From Neobacillus vireti (GTDB taxonomy: Bacteria; Bacillota; Bacilli; Bacillales; Cytobacillaceae): DNA of 64,000 bases. Shown here piece after piece: positions 41,229-50,399 of the stretch. A program made the translations under genes and the position numbers. The stretch spans positions 133,031-197,030 of the forward strand of contig NZ_LDNB01000006.1 in the NCBI RefSeq assembly GCF_001026695.1, written 5' to 3'. The notes under the pieces were generated by a model. That model worked only from the letters and a program-made list of their open reading frames with translations. It made no database searches and was not told the origin of the DNA. Each line of letters starts with the position of its first letter. Within the stretch, counting starts at the first letter, position 1.

Positions 41229-41840
41229 ATGAAAGAACATTCTTATGATAAATTATTGAACATTAAAACGAGGGGGGACCTGCATGGGGGTCCTTCCAGC
41301 CAGTCGTTGCATTATCATCCTTATGAACCGACACCATATAGTGCGCTTGAGGAATTATTTCGTCATTATCAAGTGAAATGCAGTGATCGGGTGGTTGATT
41401 TTGGGTGCGGGAAAGGGCGGTTAAATTTTTATATCCATTATTTCTTTCATGCTTCGGTGACCGGGGTGGAAATGAATGAGACCCTTTATAAGGCTGCCGT
41501 CGAAAATCTCGGGAGTTATGTGAGGAGAACGAAAAGCAGCCGAGATTCCATTCAGTTTTATTGCTGCTTGGCGGAAGAATTTGAGATTGGGGCAGACGAT
41601 AATCGCTTCTATTTCTTTAATCCGTTTTCGATTCAAGTGTTTAGGAAGATTGTAAATAATATTTTGTTGTCAGTGGAGAATGATGAGCGGGATGTTGAAC
41701 TGGTGTTATATTATCCATCAGCGGATTATATTTATTTTCTGGAAAACCAGACGTCGTTTGAATTAAAACAGGAAATCATCTTGCCTCATTTAATTGAACA
41801 TAATCCTAATGAAAGATTTTTAGTGTATCGGCTTATATAG
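41229..41840 (+). CDS. SAM-dependent methyltransferase
   Basis: A 203-residue protein. Motif I reads DRVVDFGCGKGRLNFYIHY (about 56-74) and an acidic motif II ends VTGVEMNETLYKAAVE. Upstream is PYEPTPYSALEELFRHY, and NPFSIQVFRKIVNNILLS holds the post-I region. This matches a Bacillus class I methyltransferase family of unknown substrate. ATAGGTG precedes ATG 41229 at a short distance, a modest ribosome site. The gene ends inside a GTGTCAGGCACC repeat. Confidence 0.82.
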   Translation: MKEHSYDKLLNIKTRGDLHGGPSSQSLHYHPYEPTPYSALEELFRHYQVKCSDRVVDFGCGKGRLNFYIHYFFHASVTGVEMNETLYKAAVENLGSYVRRTKSSRDSIQFYCCLAEEFEIGADDNRFYFFNPFSIQVFRKIVNNILLSVENDERDVELVLYYPSADYIYFLENQTSFELKQEIILPHLIEHNPNERFLVYRLI

Positions 41841-41886
41841 GTGTCAGGCACCACTCGTGGACATTTGTCCTCCTGGGGTGGACACT
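41841..41886. repeat. GTGTCAGGCACC / GGACATTTGTCC dispersed repeat
   Basis: GTGTCAGGCACCACTCGTGG then ACATTTGTCC and GGGGTGGACAC, nearly identical to 16921-16970. Confidence 0.7.
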
Positions 41887-41940
41887 TTGAGTTTGGGGTG
41901 TCAGAAACGACATTAACTGCACTGCTATAAGGAGGGGGCT

Positions 41941-42939
41941 ATGGATTTCGATAAACGGATTGATACGCTGGATTATTTGCGGGGATTTGCGTTGATGGGT
42001 ATTATTTTAGTGAATATTATCCCGATGCTGTCTATGCCGCTGCCTGTGCCCCACACGATAAATGCGTCTTACTGGAGGTTTCTATATTTATTTGTGGAAG
42101 GGCGCTTTTATACGATTTTTACCTTTTTGTTTGGGGTTGGGTTTTATTTGTTTATCACCCGGGCGGAGGCGAAAGGACGGAATGGATACGTTTTATTCCT
42201 AAGACGGATGATCGCCTTATTTATCATCGGATATGTCCATGTCCAATACCTTCCGGGTGAAGCGCTAACCATTTATGCTGTTTGCGGCATCTTAATTATG
42301 CCATTTTACAAAGCTAATAAAATGGTCAATCTAATCTTTGGCATTGCGATGTTAATTGTTTTGGGTATCTTTTCTTTCAAACTCTTTATGGTTCTTCCGC
42401 TTATGCTATTAGGAATTGCCGCAGGGCAATTTCATGTGTTCGAGCAACTGGCTAAAAGCCGTAATCAAATTGCGATTTTTACGAGTATCATGTTGGTGTT
42501 AAGCATCATCGGCGTAATCTATCAGTATCAATATGCTCCGGTTGTTTTCGGCGATGGAGCTGATGCGAACTTCCAGAAGACCAAGCGCTTTTTAAACATC
42601 GGAATTACCATCGGTCCGCTGGTCTCGGCTTTTTATGCGGGGCTTCTGATTTGGCTCTTACAATTAACACTTATCCAGAAATTATTATCACCGTTAAAAA
42701 GCTATGGACGAATGGCATTAACAAACTATGTTTCACAAACTGCATTCGTTTTACTCGCGGGGAAGGTCCTGCATTTATTCAACACTATTACCTACATCCA
42801 ATCGCTATTTTTATGTTTAGCCATTTTGGGGGTTCAGCTAATTTTTAGCCAAGTATGGCTGCAATTCTTTCGCTTCGGGCCACTAGAATGGATTTGGAGA
42901 ATAGTAACCTATTTTGAAATACCGCCACTAAGGAAGTAA
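41941..42939 (+). CDS. DUF418 membrane protein (YeiB-like)
   Basis: A 332-residue protein with about eight to nine TM helices. It opens RIDTLDYLRGFALMGIILVN, the typical start of YeiB/DUF418 proteins, and contains GRFYTIFTFLFGVGFYLF. The C-terminal DUF418 domain has YGRMALTNYVSQTAF and ends FGPLEWIWRIVTYFE. The fold resembles acyltransferase-3/heparan N-acetyltransferase-like membrane enzymes, but the activity is unproven. AAGGAGGGGG lies immediately before ATG 41941. Monocistronic, with a terminator at 43000. Confidence 0.88.
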   Translation: MDFDKRIDTLDYLRGFALMGIILVNIIPMLSMPLPVPHTINASYWRFLYLFVEGRFYTIFTFLFGVGFYLFITRAEAKGRNGYVLFLRRMIALFIIGYVHVQYLPGEALTIYAVCGILIMPFYKANKMVNLIFGIAMLIVLGIFSFKLFMVLPLMLLGIAAGQFHVFEQLAKSRNQIAIFTSIMLVLSIIGVIYQYQYAPVVFGDGADANFQKTKRFLNIGITIGPLVSAFYAGLLIWLLQLTLIQKLLSPLKSYGRMALTNYVSQTAFVLLAGKVLHLFNTITYIQSLFLCLAILGVQLIFSQVWLQFFRFGPLEWIWRIVTYFEIPPLRK

Positions 42940-42999
42940 ACAAATTAATAAGCCATTTACTGATATTACAGCAACCAGTTTATAAGAAGGAAAAAAAAT

Positions 43000-43040
43000 A
43001 ATCCACCCTTGTTTGGCTGATAAAGGATGGATTGTTTTTT
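43000..43040 (+). terminator. Terminator after DUF418 gene
   Basis: AATCCACCCTT pairs with AAGGATGGATT (one bulge), then GTTTTTT. Confidence 0.75.
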
Positions 43041-43089
43041 GCTTTGACCATGTTCAGTTTTTTTTCATTAAACTAAGCGGATTGGAAGT

Positions 43090-43575
43090 CTATTTTTTTA
43101 TTTTTACATCATGTTCCTTTGCCAGTTTATACAGCTTGTTTTTGTAATCAAGAAGAAGTTTTTCGGCGTCAGCCAACATATCGTTGGCCTCTTCAATTAG
43201 AGCAGAGTCCTGATCTTCTATCGCCTGCTTAACTTTTTCAAGGGCTTTCAACTGGATGTCAGCCCCCTTAATAAAAATCTCATGGATTGCCTTTACCTCA
43301 TCCGTTTTGATGGAAACCGAGTTAAGCTCACTAATTAATTTTGTATAATTCGGAATGACCTCTTTCGTTAAACCATCGTACATCGTTTGATCATCCTTAA
43401 AGTTTGCCCCCGATATCCCCTCATAGGCAGAGACAGCAGCCGCTTCCAATTTCACAGCCTGTTTCATTTCTTTGTTCACATAGTTAAGTAAGTCGTCCTT
43501 CACTGGGTCGCCGCCAAAGCATCCTGCCAATAAAAAAATCATCGAAAAAACAAAAACTGCTAACGCTTTTTTCAC
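43090..43575 (-). CDS. Putative lipoprotein with helical domain
   Basis: A 161-residue lipoprotein: a signal (KKALAVFVFSMIF) ending in lipobox LLAGC. The mature protein is helical and charged (VKQAIEDQDSALIEEANDML). This looks like a small Bacillus extracytoplasmic lipoprotein family with three to four helices; no function is known to me. GTG 43575 is chosen because GGAGG then lies 8 nt upstream; an earlier GTG (43584) is inside the ribosome site. Monocistronic. Confidence 0.8.
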   Translation of the reverse strand: MKKALAVFVFSMIFLLAGCFGGDPVKDDLLNYVNKEMKQAVKLEAAAVSAYEGISGANFKDDQTMYDGLTKEVIPNYTKLISELNSVSIKTDEVKAIHEIFIKGADIQLKALEKVKQAIEDQDSALIEEANDMLADAEKLLLDYKNKLYKLAKEHDVKIKK

Positions 43576-43656
43576 TCCCCTCACCTCCTATTGCCCAATT
43601 TATGAGGCGCTGGAAGTCCAATATGTGCTGGAAAAATAATAATTTCGTTAAAGCAT

Positions 43657-43694
43657 GGAAAAGGGACTCGTCCCCTAAATGAGATCAGTCCCTT
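43657..43694 (-). terminator. Terminator of the RocB-like gene
   Basis: On the minus strand AAGGGACT ... AGTCCCTT is followed by TTCC; an 18 nt loop separates the arms. Confidence 0.65.
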
Positions 43695-43705
43695 GCTTAA
43701 TAAAT

Positions 43706-45355
43706 TCAATCAGCTAGTAAACTTTTTGTTATATTCCGAATCAGTCTTGGCAGGATTCCGAAGCTATAGGGCATGTAGACGCGCTCGGTCCAATTGTGCC
43801 CGTTTTTTCCATAAACACCGATATTAATAGAAGGAATGCTCAATTCCTTCATCGCCTCGAGCGGTAAAGGAAATAACTGATCCATAGCAGGAAAGTTATT
43901 TTTTAAAGAAATCATTTCCGCTTCAGCCCCATTAAAGGTCATAAAACTTCCATCAGATAAAAAAGGGAAGTATTTCTTTAATTGAAATCGTTCGTTTACG
44001 AGTAATGCTTCCTTTTCCAATTCCGCCTTAACCTTCGAATATATCCGGTTGTCCTCCTCCATATAGTTTGAAGGCAGGAAAGGCGGTGCAAAAAATACAA
44101 TCACGCGCGGCTTTTTCTCCGGATCAAGGTTTTGCAAGGCTTCAACGATATAGAATGCCAGCATCCGATCATCCTGGTCTTTTCGGTTATACATTTTGTA
44201 GGTTTCCTGAATTGTCTCCTCTGGATGTAAATTCAATTTGTTCAGATAATGAATATAATCCTCTAAACTAGTAACCTCGATCGTCCAATCAAGCTGTTTA
44301 GCTGGGAGAGCGTTTACATGGCAGAATTGCAGATAAGTACTTTTCTGTCTTTCAGCCTGTTCCGTACAGATTTGCTTCGTTATTCCGAGCAGCTCGTTGA
44401 TTATCTGCTTTGGAGATTTTTCGTAAACAAAGTAATTAAAATATAGCTTACAGCTTATGGCTGTCTGCACATCATAGCTTTTTTTATCATCCCTTAGAAA
44501 TAAACAACTCGGAGGCAGGATCAGTTCTCCTTCAATTTTTTCGACAAGCTGAAGGTTTTGGGCAATTTTCAGATTAAGGGCAGAGGCTATAATAGTTGGA
44601 TCGATGGTGGAAACACTCTCACCGACATGTGCCTCTCTGCCGAAAATATAAAAACACGGGAGCAGCTTTCCGGCCACACCTGTATAAATATATTTATTTT
44701 CGTCCCCTTCATATAAATTCGTAATGAAATCGTCATTGATCGCAGCCGTTAATTCCAAGGAGTGTTCATCTCTTAATCTTTTTAACTCGGTTAGTGCACT
44801 GCGCATCCCCGCGTGCTGGCTTTCTTCGTCGGGATTAAACATCACCAGCAAATTCCCGTTTAATTCTTCGGGATGTCTTGAAAAATAAAGGAGGTTGACG
44901 AGATGAACAGCAATGCCGCTTTGCATATCAAGCGATCCTCTGCCAAACAGCCACTCACCTGACAAGGCATCCTGTTGGACCTCCTGATCAGCGCTATAGC
45001 CTGCAAAATAGGCTTGGAGTGCATCTGGATCATGGGAGATAGCCTGCAAAGAGCCAAAATCTTCTGTTCCCACTGTATCGATATGAGCATGAAAAATAAT
45101 CGTTTTTTTCGACTCGTTTGCCGCTTTGACAAAGGCAAAGACATTTTTGCGCTGGTGCTCGTCGTGTTCAATCGATTTTGTCCAAGCATGCTCGCGATTT
45201 TGTTGGAAATATGGAAACGAGTGAATCACATCCAATAAATACTGCGCCTTCAGATTTTCCCCATTCGTCCCGTTATAGCTTTTAAGCTTGATCAGTTCCT
45301 TCGTCAAATACTCTGCCTGCTGTGCCGCTTCTAAAAATTGAAGGTTTGAAAACAT
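43706..45355 (-). CDS. rocB: M20-family peptidase, RocB-like
   Basis: A 549-residue zinc peptidase of the RocB type. Metal-site motifs are IIFHAHIDTVG, GRGSLDMQSGIAV and MFNPDEESQHAGMRSALTE, with the catalytic Glu in PDEES. It is longer than a typical M20 enzyme because of the extra domain characteristic of RocB (arginine utilisation protein of B. subtilis, exact reaction unsettled). ATG 45355 is used because AAGGAGAAACCGT precedes it; 35 upstream codons show no homology. No other roc genes are in the window. Confidence 0.87.
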   Translation of the reverse strand: MFSNLQFLEAAQQAEYLTKELIKLKSYNGTNGENLKAQYLLDVIHSFPYFQQNREHAWTKSIEHDEHQRKNVFAFVKAANESKKTIIFHAHIDTVGTEDFGSLQAISHDPDALQAYFAGYSADQEVQQDALSGEWLFGRGSLDMQSGIAVHLVNLLYFSRHPEELNGNLLVMFNPDEESQHAGMRSALTELKRLRDEHSLELTAAINDDFITNLYEGDENKYIYTGVAGKLLPCFYIFGREAHVGESVSTIDPTIIASALNLKIAQNLQLVEKIEGELILPPSCLFLRDDKKSYDVQTAISCKLYFNYFVYEKSPKQIINELLGITKQICTEQAERQKSTYLQFCHVNALPAKQLDWTIEVTSLEDYIHYLNKLNLHPEETIQETYKMYNRKDQDDRMLAFYIVEALQNLDPEKKPRVIVFFAPPFLPSNYMEEDNRIYSKVKAELEKEALLVNERFQLKKYFPFLSDGSFMTFNGAEAEMISLKNNFPAMDQLFPLPLEAMKELSIPSINIGVYGKNGHNWTERVYMPYSFGILPRLIRNITKSLLAD

Positions 45356-45556
45356 ACGGTTTCTCCTTATAACCAAATTTATCCACTTAAGTATAAGGGG
45401 AAAGTTGGAAGGTAGGCAACCACTATTCTGATTGTGGAACAAGAAAAGGTTACGCATCATTTTTAGCCTTTAAAAGGTGTAACATTTTATTGATGGTGCC
45501 GCTTTTTATTTGAATTTCTCTCCCTCTTACAATTGATAGAAATTCTCAATTACCTG

Positions 45557-45615
45557 TTGACGTAAAATTTCTCAATGGTATAATCAAGTTAATAAGCAAA
45601 TGATAATGATTTTCA
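45557..45615 (+). promoter_or_regulatory. Promoter and Fur box of the yclNOPQ operon
   Basis: TTGACG (45557) - 16 nt - TATAAT (45579) is followed at 45601-45615 by TGATAATGATTTTCA, one mismatch from the 7-1-7 Fur consensus TGATAATnATTATCA. The box covers the early transcribed region, so iron-loaded Fur should block expression. Confidence 0.88.
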
Positions 45616-45659
45616 ATTTCATCTATAATGCTGGGAAAATAGAAATATTGGAGACAGTC

Positions 45660-46610
45660 ATGAAGAAACGATATTTACTAGTTGTGTTACTTATATTATC
45701 AGGGATTTCCTTGTTTGTAGGGGTTAGCAATCTATCACCATTGGACCTATTAGACCTTCAATCAGAGGAAACGCAAATATTCTTAATCAGCCGCATACCG
45801 CGTCTTGTTGCGATATTACTGGCCGGGGCGGGAATGAGTATTGCTGGTTTGATTATGCAGCAGCTCAGCCGGAACAAATTCGTCTCTCCAACAACGGCAG
45901 GAACCTTGGATGCTACTCGGCTTGGAATCCTTGTGGCAATGTTGTTGTTTGCAAACGCATCGATGCTTGAGAAAATGGTGGTTGCATTCCTGTTTGCACT
46001 TGGCGGTACATTTTTATTTATGCAGATTCTTAACCGGATTAAGTTTAAAGATGCGATTTTTATTCCGCTGGTCGGGCTGATGTTTGGAAATATTTTGTCC
46101 TCTGTGACAACCTTTTTCGCTTATCGTGCTGATGTCATTCAAAATATGTCGGCATGGCTGCAGGGTGATTTTTCAATGATTATGAAAGGTCGCTATGAAC
46201 TGCTATACATAAGTATCCCAATCTTAATAATGGCCTATTTATATGCCAACCGCTTTACCGTGGCAGGAATGGGCGAGGATTTTTCGAAAAACTTGGGTCT
46301 TGGCTATCGCCGGGTTGTGAATATAGGACTGATATTGGTCGCCTTGATTACGGCAACAGTTGTATTAACTGTGGGAATTATCCCATTTCTTGGCTTAATC
46401 ATTCCGAATATCATCTCGATCTTCAAAGGGGACCATTTACAAAAAACATTACCTCATACTGCCTTGGCAGGAGCCATCTTTTTGCTGGTTTGTGATATTT
46501 TGGGGCGTGTTATCATTTACCCTTATGAGATTTCGATCAGTCTCATGGTGGGAGTTATAGGCAGTGGGATTTTCTTAATCCTTCTTTTTAGGAGGAAAGC
46601 ATATGCGTAA
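45660..46610 (+). CDS. yclN: Siderophore ABC importer permease (YclN-like)
   Basis: A 316-residue FecCD-type permease with about nine TM helices. It opens MKKRYLLVVLLILSGISLFVG and has SRIPRLVAILLAGAGMSIAGLIMQQL, the conserved FecCD region near TM2-3, plus VGIIPFLGLIIPNIISIFKG. In B. subtilis YclNOPQ imports petrobactin and its precursors. ATG 45660 is chosen by the signal-like TM; an upstream in-frame ATG (45600) overlaps the Fur box. First gene of a four-gene Fur-controlled operon, overlapping the next gene by 8 nt. Confidence 0.92.
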   Translation: MKKRYLLVVLLILSGISLFVGVSNLSPLDLLDLQSEETQIFLISRIPRLVAILLAGAGMSIAGLIMQQLSRNKFVSPTTAGTLDATRLGILVAMLLFANASMLEKMVVAFLFALGGTFLFMQILNRIKFKDAIFIPLVGLMFGNILSSVTTFFAYRADVIQNMSAWLQGDFSMIMKGRYELLYISIPILIMAYLYANRFTVAGMGEDFSKNLGLGYRRVVNIGLILVALITATVVLTVGIIPFLGLIIPNIISIFKGDHLQKTLPHTALAGAIFLLVCDILGRVIIYPYEISISLMVGVIGSGIFLILLFRRKAYA

Positions 46611-47553
46611 TTCGATGAAAATGGCCAGTCTCGCCTTGATCGCGGCGGGTTGCTGTGCCCTGTACTTATTTCATGATTTAAATGGCAGTTTTGATTATGC
46701 GCTGCCGAGAAGAGCAATAAAAGTGATGGCAATGGTGATAACAGGTTTTACCATCGCGTATGCCACCGTTGTTTTTCAGACGATTACCCATAACCGAATT
46801 TTAACCCCGAGCATTATGGGGCTGGATTCTCTTTACCTGTTATTACAAACATTGATTATATTCTTCCTCGGTTCCGGTCACATGATCATTGTCAATAAGC
46901 AAGTGAATTTTCTTCTTTCTTCGGCCGTGATGGTTGTATTTGCTCTATTGTTATATCGGTTTTTATTTAAAAAAGGCGGGCAGTCGATTTATTTCTTATT
47001 GCTGGTTGGGATTATCGTTGGAACCTTTTTCTCAAGTATTTCGACGTTTTTCCAAGTGCTGATTGATCCAAATGAGTTTCAGATTGTCCAAGACCGGATG
47101 TTTGCTAGTTTTAATAATATTAATGGTGATTTAGTGTGGCTGGCCCTTGTCATCATTGGGCTTGTGACGATTTATGCTTGGCGTTATTTAAAATATCTTG
47201 ATGTGTTATCGCTTGGCAGGGAGATGGCGATTAATCTAGGGGTTCCCTATGATGCGATTGTGAAAAAAATGCTGGTAATTGTGGCGATTTTCATTTCGAT
47301 TTCGACGGCATTAGTTGGCCCGATTACTTTTTTTGGTTTAATTGTTGCCAACCTGTCGTACCAATTTTTTAAAACACACAAACACAGGGTACTCATTAGC
47401 GGTTCCGTTGTCATGAGTATAATCGCTCTTGTCGGTGGGCAATGGGTGGTCGAACGGGTCTTTACGTTTTCGACGACCTTGAGCGTCATCATTAACTTTA
47501 TCGGTGGTGTCTATTTCATCTACTTATTATTGAAGGAGAGGAAGACTGGATGA
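46603..47553 (+). CDS. yclO: Siderophore ABC importer permease (YclO-like)
   Basis: A 316-residue second FecCD permease: FTIAYATVVFQTITHNRILTP and GLDSLYLLLQTLIIFFLGSG are YclO/FatC-like, and VGPITFFGLIVANLSYQFFK near 230 is the conserved coupling region. It pairs with the upstream permease to form a heterodimeric channel. AGGAGG precedes ATG 46603, inside the end of yclN, and the 3' end overlaps the ATPase by ATGA. Confidence 0.92.
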   Translation: MRNSMKMASLALIAAGCCALYLFHDLNGSFDYALPRRAIKVMAMVITGFTIAYATVVFQTITHNRILTPSIMGLDSLYLLLQTLIIFFLGSGHMIIVNKQVNFLLSSAVMVVFALLLYRFLFKKGGQSIYFLLLVGIIVGTFFSSISTFFQVLIDPNEFQIVQDRMFASFNNINGDLVWLALVIIGLVTIYAWRYLKYLDVLSLGREMAINLGVPYDAIVKKMLVIVAIFISISTALVGPITFFGLIVANLSYQFFKTHKHRVLISGSVVMSIIALVGGQWVVERVFTFSTTLSVIINFIGGVYFIYLLLKERKTG

Positions 47554-48311
47554 TTCAAGTGAGAGCATTATCGAAGTTTTACGGGAAAAAGCCGGTTGTC
47601 GAAGAGGTTTCGGTGGATATTCAACCTGGTAAAATTACTTCCTTTATTGGCCCGAATGGTGCAGGGAAATCAACACTGTTGTCGATGGTCAGCCGGCTGC
47701 TTGATGCTGATACGGGCGAAGTGCTTGTCGATAACGCGGATGTCCGCAAGATGAAGTCACAGGAATTTGCTAAAAGGGTTTCAATTCTAAAGCAGTCGAA
47801 TTACATGAATGTCCGCCTGACGATTCGCGAGCTTGTTTCCTTTGGGCGCTTTCCCTACTCAAAGGGGCGGTTAACGGCGGAAGATGAACGGATTGTCGAG
47901 CAATCGCTCGAATATATGCACCTAACCGAAATGCAGGACAGCTTTTTGGATGAGTTATCTGGCGGTCAGCGCCAGCGGGCCTTTATCGCGATGGTGATTG
48001 CCCAAGATACCGACTACATTTTGCTGGATGAACCGCTGAATAATTTGGATATGAAGCACTCTGTTCAAATTATGAAAATATTACGCCGGTTAGTGGATGA
48101 GTTGGGGAAAACCGTCGTCATCGTCTTGCATGATATTAACTTTGCTTCTGTTTATTCGGACCGAATTGTCGCGATGAAGGATGGCAAGGTCGTGAAGGAC
48201 GGACCGACAGAGGAGATTATTCAGTCGGAGGCGTTAAGCGAGATTTACGATATGGAAATACCGATTCAAGAAATGAATAACTGCAGAATCTGTGTTTATT
48301 TTAATTCATAA
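47550..48311 (+). CDS. yclP: Siderophore ABC importer ATPase (YclP-like)
   Basis: A 253-residue ABC ATPase: Walker A GPNGAGKST (34-42), Q-loop LKQSNYMN, signature LSGGQRQR, Walker B YILLDEPLNNLD and switch VIVLHDINFA. FepC-type proteins drive siderophore import. The start overlaps the permease stop by 4 nt. The C-terminal segment EIYDMEIPIQEMNNCRICVYF is typical of the YclP group. The gene overlaps upstream codons of the binding protein frame but ends before its chosen start. Confidence 0.93.
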   Translation: MIQVRALSKFYGKKPVVEEVSVDIQPGKITSFIGPNGAGKSTLLSMVSRLLDADTGEVLVDNADVRKMKSQEFAKRVSILKQSNYMNVRLTIRELVSFGRFPYSKGRLTAEDERIVEQSLEYMHLTEMQDSFLDELSGGQRQRAFIAMVIAQDTDYILLDEPLNNLDMKHSVQIMKILRRLVDELGKTVVIVLHDINFASVYSDRIVAMKDGKVVKDGPTEEIIQSEALSEIYDMEIPIQEMNNCRICVYFNS

Positions 48312-48330
48312 AAAGAAAGTGGGATTGATG

Positions 48331-49287
48331 ATGAGAAAGTGGAGTTTACTAGGATTGATTTTTAGCGTGATTTTCGTATTAGCTGCCTGTGGGGGTGCTT
48401 CAAAAGAGGCAGACCAGTCGAAAACGACTTCAGCGGATACAAAGGAAACAGCAGAGAAAATGACTATTAAGCATAAATATGGTGAGGCAGTAGTTGGGAA
48501 AAAACCTCAGAAAGTGGTTGTGTTTGATTTTGGTATCTTGGATACCCTAGATGAGTTAGGTATCGATGTCACTGGTGTCCCACAAGCAACGGTTCCAGCC
48601 TATTTGAAAAAATATGCCGATAAAAAATATACGAATGTCGGCAGCTTAAAAGAGCCGGATTTTGAAGCAGTTCATGCATTGAAACCAGATGTTATTTTTA
48701 TCTCGACACGTCAAGCGGAATTATATGATCAATTTGCAGAGATTGCACCAACGGTATATGTGGACATTGATTATACAAACTATATGGACTCTTTTGAGAA
48801 AAATATGAAGCTAGTGGGAGAAATTTTTGGAAAAGAAGACAAGGTGGCCGGTGAATTAGAAGACATTAAAGCGTCCGTTGAAAAGGTAAATAAAAAGGCC
48901 ACTGGACTAGACCAAAAAGGACTTATTTTGTTGGCGAACGAAGGAAAAGTGAGTGCCTATGGACCAAGCTCCCGCTTTGGAATCATTCATGATGTATTTG
49001 GATTTGGCGCTGCCGATAAGAAAATTGAAGTCTCTACTCATGGTCAAAGCGTAACGTTTGAATACATTATGGAGAAAAATCCAGACGTATTATTTGTCAT
49101 TGACCGCGCAACAGCTGTAGGAGGAGAAGTCGGCGCAAAAGAAATCATTGAAAATGAACTAGTAAAGAAAACGGCAGCTTATAAAAATGATAAGATCGTC
49201 TACCTAGACGCAGACGCTTGGTACCTAAGCGGCGGCGGCTTAAAATCCATGAAAATAATGGCCAAAGAAATAGAATCCGCTATATAA
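48331..49287 (+). CDS. yclQ: Siderophore-binding lipoprotein (YclQ-like)
   Basis: A 318-residue iron-siderophore binding protein. The lipoprotein signal ends VLAACGG. The mature part shows KVVVFDFGILDTLDELGID, VGSLKEPDFEAVHALKPDVIF and the C-terminal LSGGGLKSMKIMAKEI, matching the YclQ/FpuA petrobactin-binding group. AAGTGGGA lies before twin ATGs (48328 and 48331). It completes the permease-permease-ATPase-binding protein operon and is closed by a symmetric hairpin at 49297. Confidence 0.93.
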   Translation: MRKWSLLGLIFSVIFVLAACGGASKEADQSKTTSADTKETAEKMTIKHKYGEAVVGKKPQKVVVFDFGILDTLDELGIDVTGVPQATVPAYLKKYADKKYTNVGSLKEPDFEAVHALKPDVIFISTRQAELYDQFAEIAPTVYVDIDYTNYMDSFEKNMKLVGEIFGKEDKVAGELEDIKASVEKVNKKATGLDQKGLILLANEGKVSAYGPSSRFGIIHDVFGFGAADKKIEVSTHGQSVTFEYIMEKNPDVLFVIDRATAVGGEVGAKEIIENELVKKTAAYKNDKIVYLDADAWYLSGGGLKSMKIMAKEIESAI

Positions 49288-49296
49288 ATGAAGGAA

Positions 49297-49345
49297 AGGG
49301 TGTCAGGCACTATGTGAAAATTTCACATGGTGCCTGACACCCTTA
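49297..49345. terminator. Long symmetric hairpin of the GTGTCAGGCAC family
   Basis: AAGGGTGTCAGGCAC-TATGTGAAA pairs with TTTCACAT-GGTGCCTGACACCCTT, an almost perfect palindrome of about 49 nt between the convergent yclQ and ykuK genes; likely a terminator in both directions. Confidence 0.8.
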
Positions 49346-49879
49346 TTTTGTGTAACGGTTTGCATAGCTTGAGGCGACGAAGGCGTTTGGTTTGATTTTT
49401 GGTTCGACTCCCATGGATTCAATCCTTGTTACCATTTCTTTGACAAATTCTCTTGTTTTGTTGCGTTTCCCTGCACCGATATCGATATGGCCCTCCATTG
49501 TGAAGGTTGCACCTTGATAAAGATGGGGAAGAACAATATTGATCAGTTCACTTTTTCTTTCCTCTGTGAACAAAGAAACGACCTCTTCTGTTAATGACAG
49601 TTCAAGGGAGATGCGATCATGTAAATGTGTCATTTTTCTTGGGATAATCACTTTTCGAATGCAAGCCCACACACCTTTCCCTTCATTTTGGATCACGATT
49701 CCAGTGATAAAGGTAGTCTGGGATTTATGAACCTGTGAATCCGTTCCGACCATTAAGCGGAAGTTTCCTCGAGGATCTATGTTCATGAACTCGACAATCC
49801 GTGTAAAAACCTGATCAAACGACATTCTATTCTCTTGAAGATTCTGAAATGAATGATGATAAGCCTGGGATTTTTTCAT
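49343..49879 (-). CDS. ykuK: YkuK-family RNase H-like protein
   Basis: A 178-residue DUF458/YkuK protein with an RNase H-like fold. Core motifs: NFRLMVGTDSQVHKSQTTFITGIVI, with the acidic GTDSQ, and the acidic C-terminal half MEGHIDIGAGKRNKTREFVKEM. YkuK proteins are common in Bacillus; activity is predicted, not established. ATG 49879 is picked on domain start; its ribosome site (GGTG) is weak. Convergent with yclQ across the symmetric hairpin. Confidence 0.85.
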   Translation of the reverse strand: MKKSQAYHHSFQNLQENRMSFDQVFTRIVEFMNIDPRGNFRLMVGTDSQVHKSQTTFITGIVIQNEGKGVWACIRKVIIPRKMTHLHDRISLELSLTEEVVSLFTEERKSELINIVLPHLYQGATFTMEGHIDIGAGKRNKTREFVKEMVTRIESMGVEPKIKPNAFVASSYANRYTK

Positions 49880-50103
49880 TTTTAAGCACCATATCTTTCC
49901 CTTCTTGTTGAAGAATTTCCTATTGGCTCTTACCACATTTTATGGAAAGGGGATATTTAGCGTGCAGCCATAGTAAAATGAGTTCCTTGGTTTATACATT
50001 TTTGTTGTTTTTATCCGTAAAAACAATTAAATGCCTATCATTCTTTCTGCTAGTCCAACATTTAATAAAGAAAGGAATTTATTATTGATTAGGATGGATG
50101 AAA

Positions 50104-50268
50104 ATGGCAAAGAGAAATCGGGGAAAGACCATCAGTCACCTGCCGGAAAATGGACGGGGGACATGTCCAATATGTGAAAGAACAAGAATAAAACTGCTCT
50201 ATCCATACAAAACAGAAACAAACCAAACCATCAAAGTCTGCAAAAACTGCCGTCCGAAAGAAAAATAG
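50104..50268 (+). CDS. Small zinc-ribbon protein
   Basis: A 54-residue basic protein with two knuckles, GTCPICERTRIK and VCKNCRPK, i.e. C-x2-C ... C-x2-C with 23 residues between, spacing suited to one zinc ion. The N-terminus is MAKRNRGKTISHLPENGRG. Size, charge and the zinc ribbon resemble ribosome-associated or RNA-binding miniproteins, but I cannot name it. AGGATGG precedes ATG 50104, with ATG 50098 as an alternative. Convergent with the NSS operon. Confidence 0.7.
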   Translation: MAKRNRGKTISHLPENGRGTCPICERTRIKLLYPYKTETNQTIKVCKNCRPKEK

Positions 50269-50283
50269 GGTGTTATTCAATGG

Positions 50284-50330
50284 GGTGTCAGGCACCGTCC
50301 GTGGACATTTGTCCGTGTGGGGTGGACACT
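50284..50330. repeat. GTGTCAGGCACC / GGACATTTGTCC dispersed repeat
   Basis: GTGTCAGGCACCGTCCGTGG, ACATTTGTCC and GGGGTGGACAC, directly after the zinc-ribbon gene. Confidence 0.7.
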
Positions 50331-50345
50331 TCCGTTTAACGAAAA

Positions 50346-50382
50346 AAAGGATTGAGCTATAAGTAGTGCTCAATCCTTTCTT
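50346..50382. terminator. Bidirectional terminator
   Basis: AAAGGATTGAGC pairs perfectly with GCTCAATCCTTT; A-rich left flank and T-rich right flank serve the NSS operon (minus) and the zinc-ribbon gene (plus). Confidence 0.85.
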
Positions 50383-50399
50383 TTTGTTTTTACCGGTGT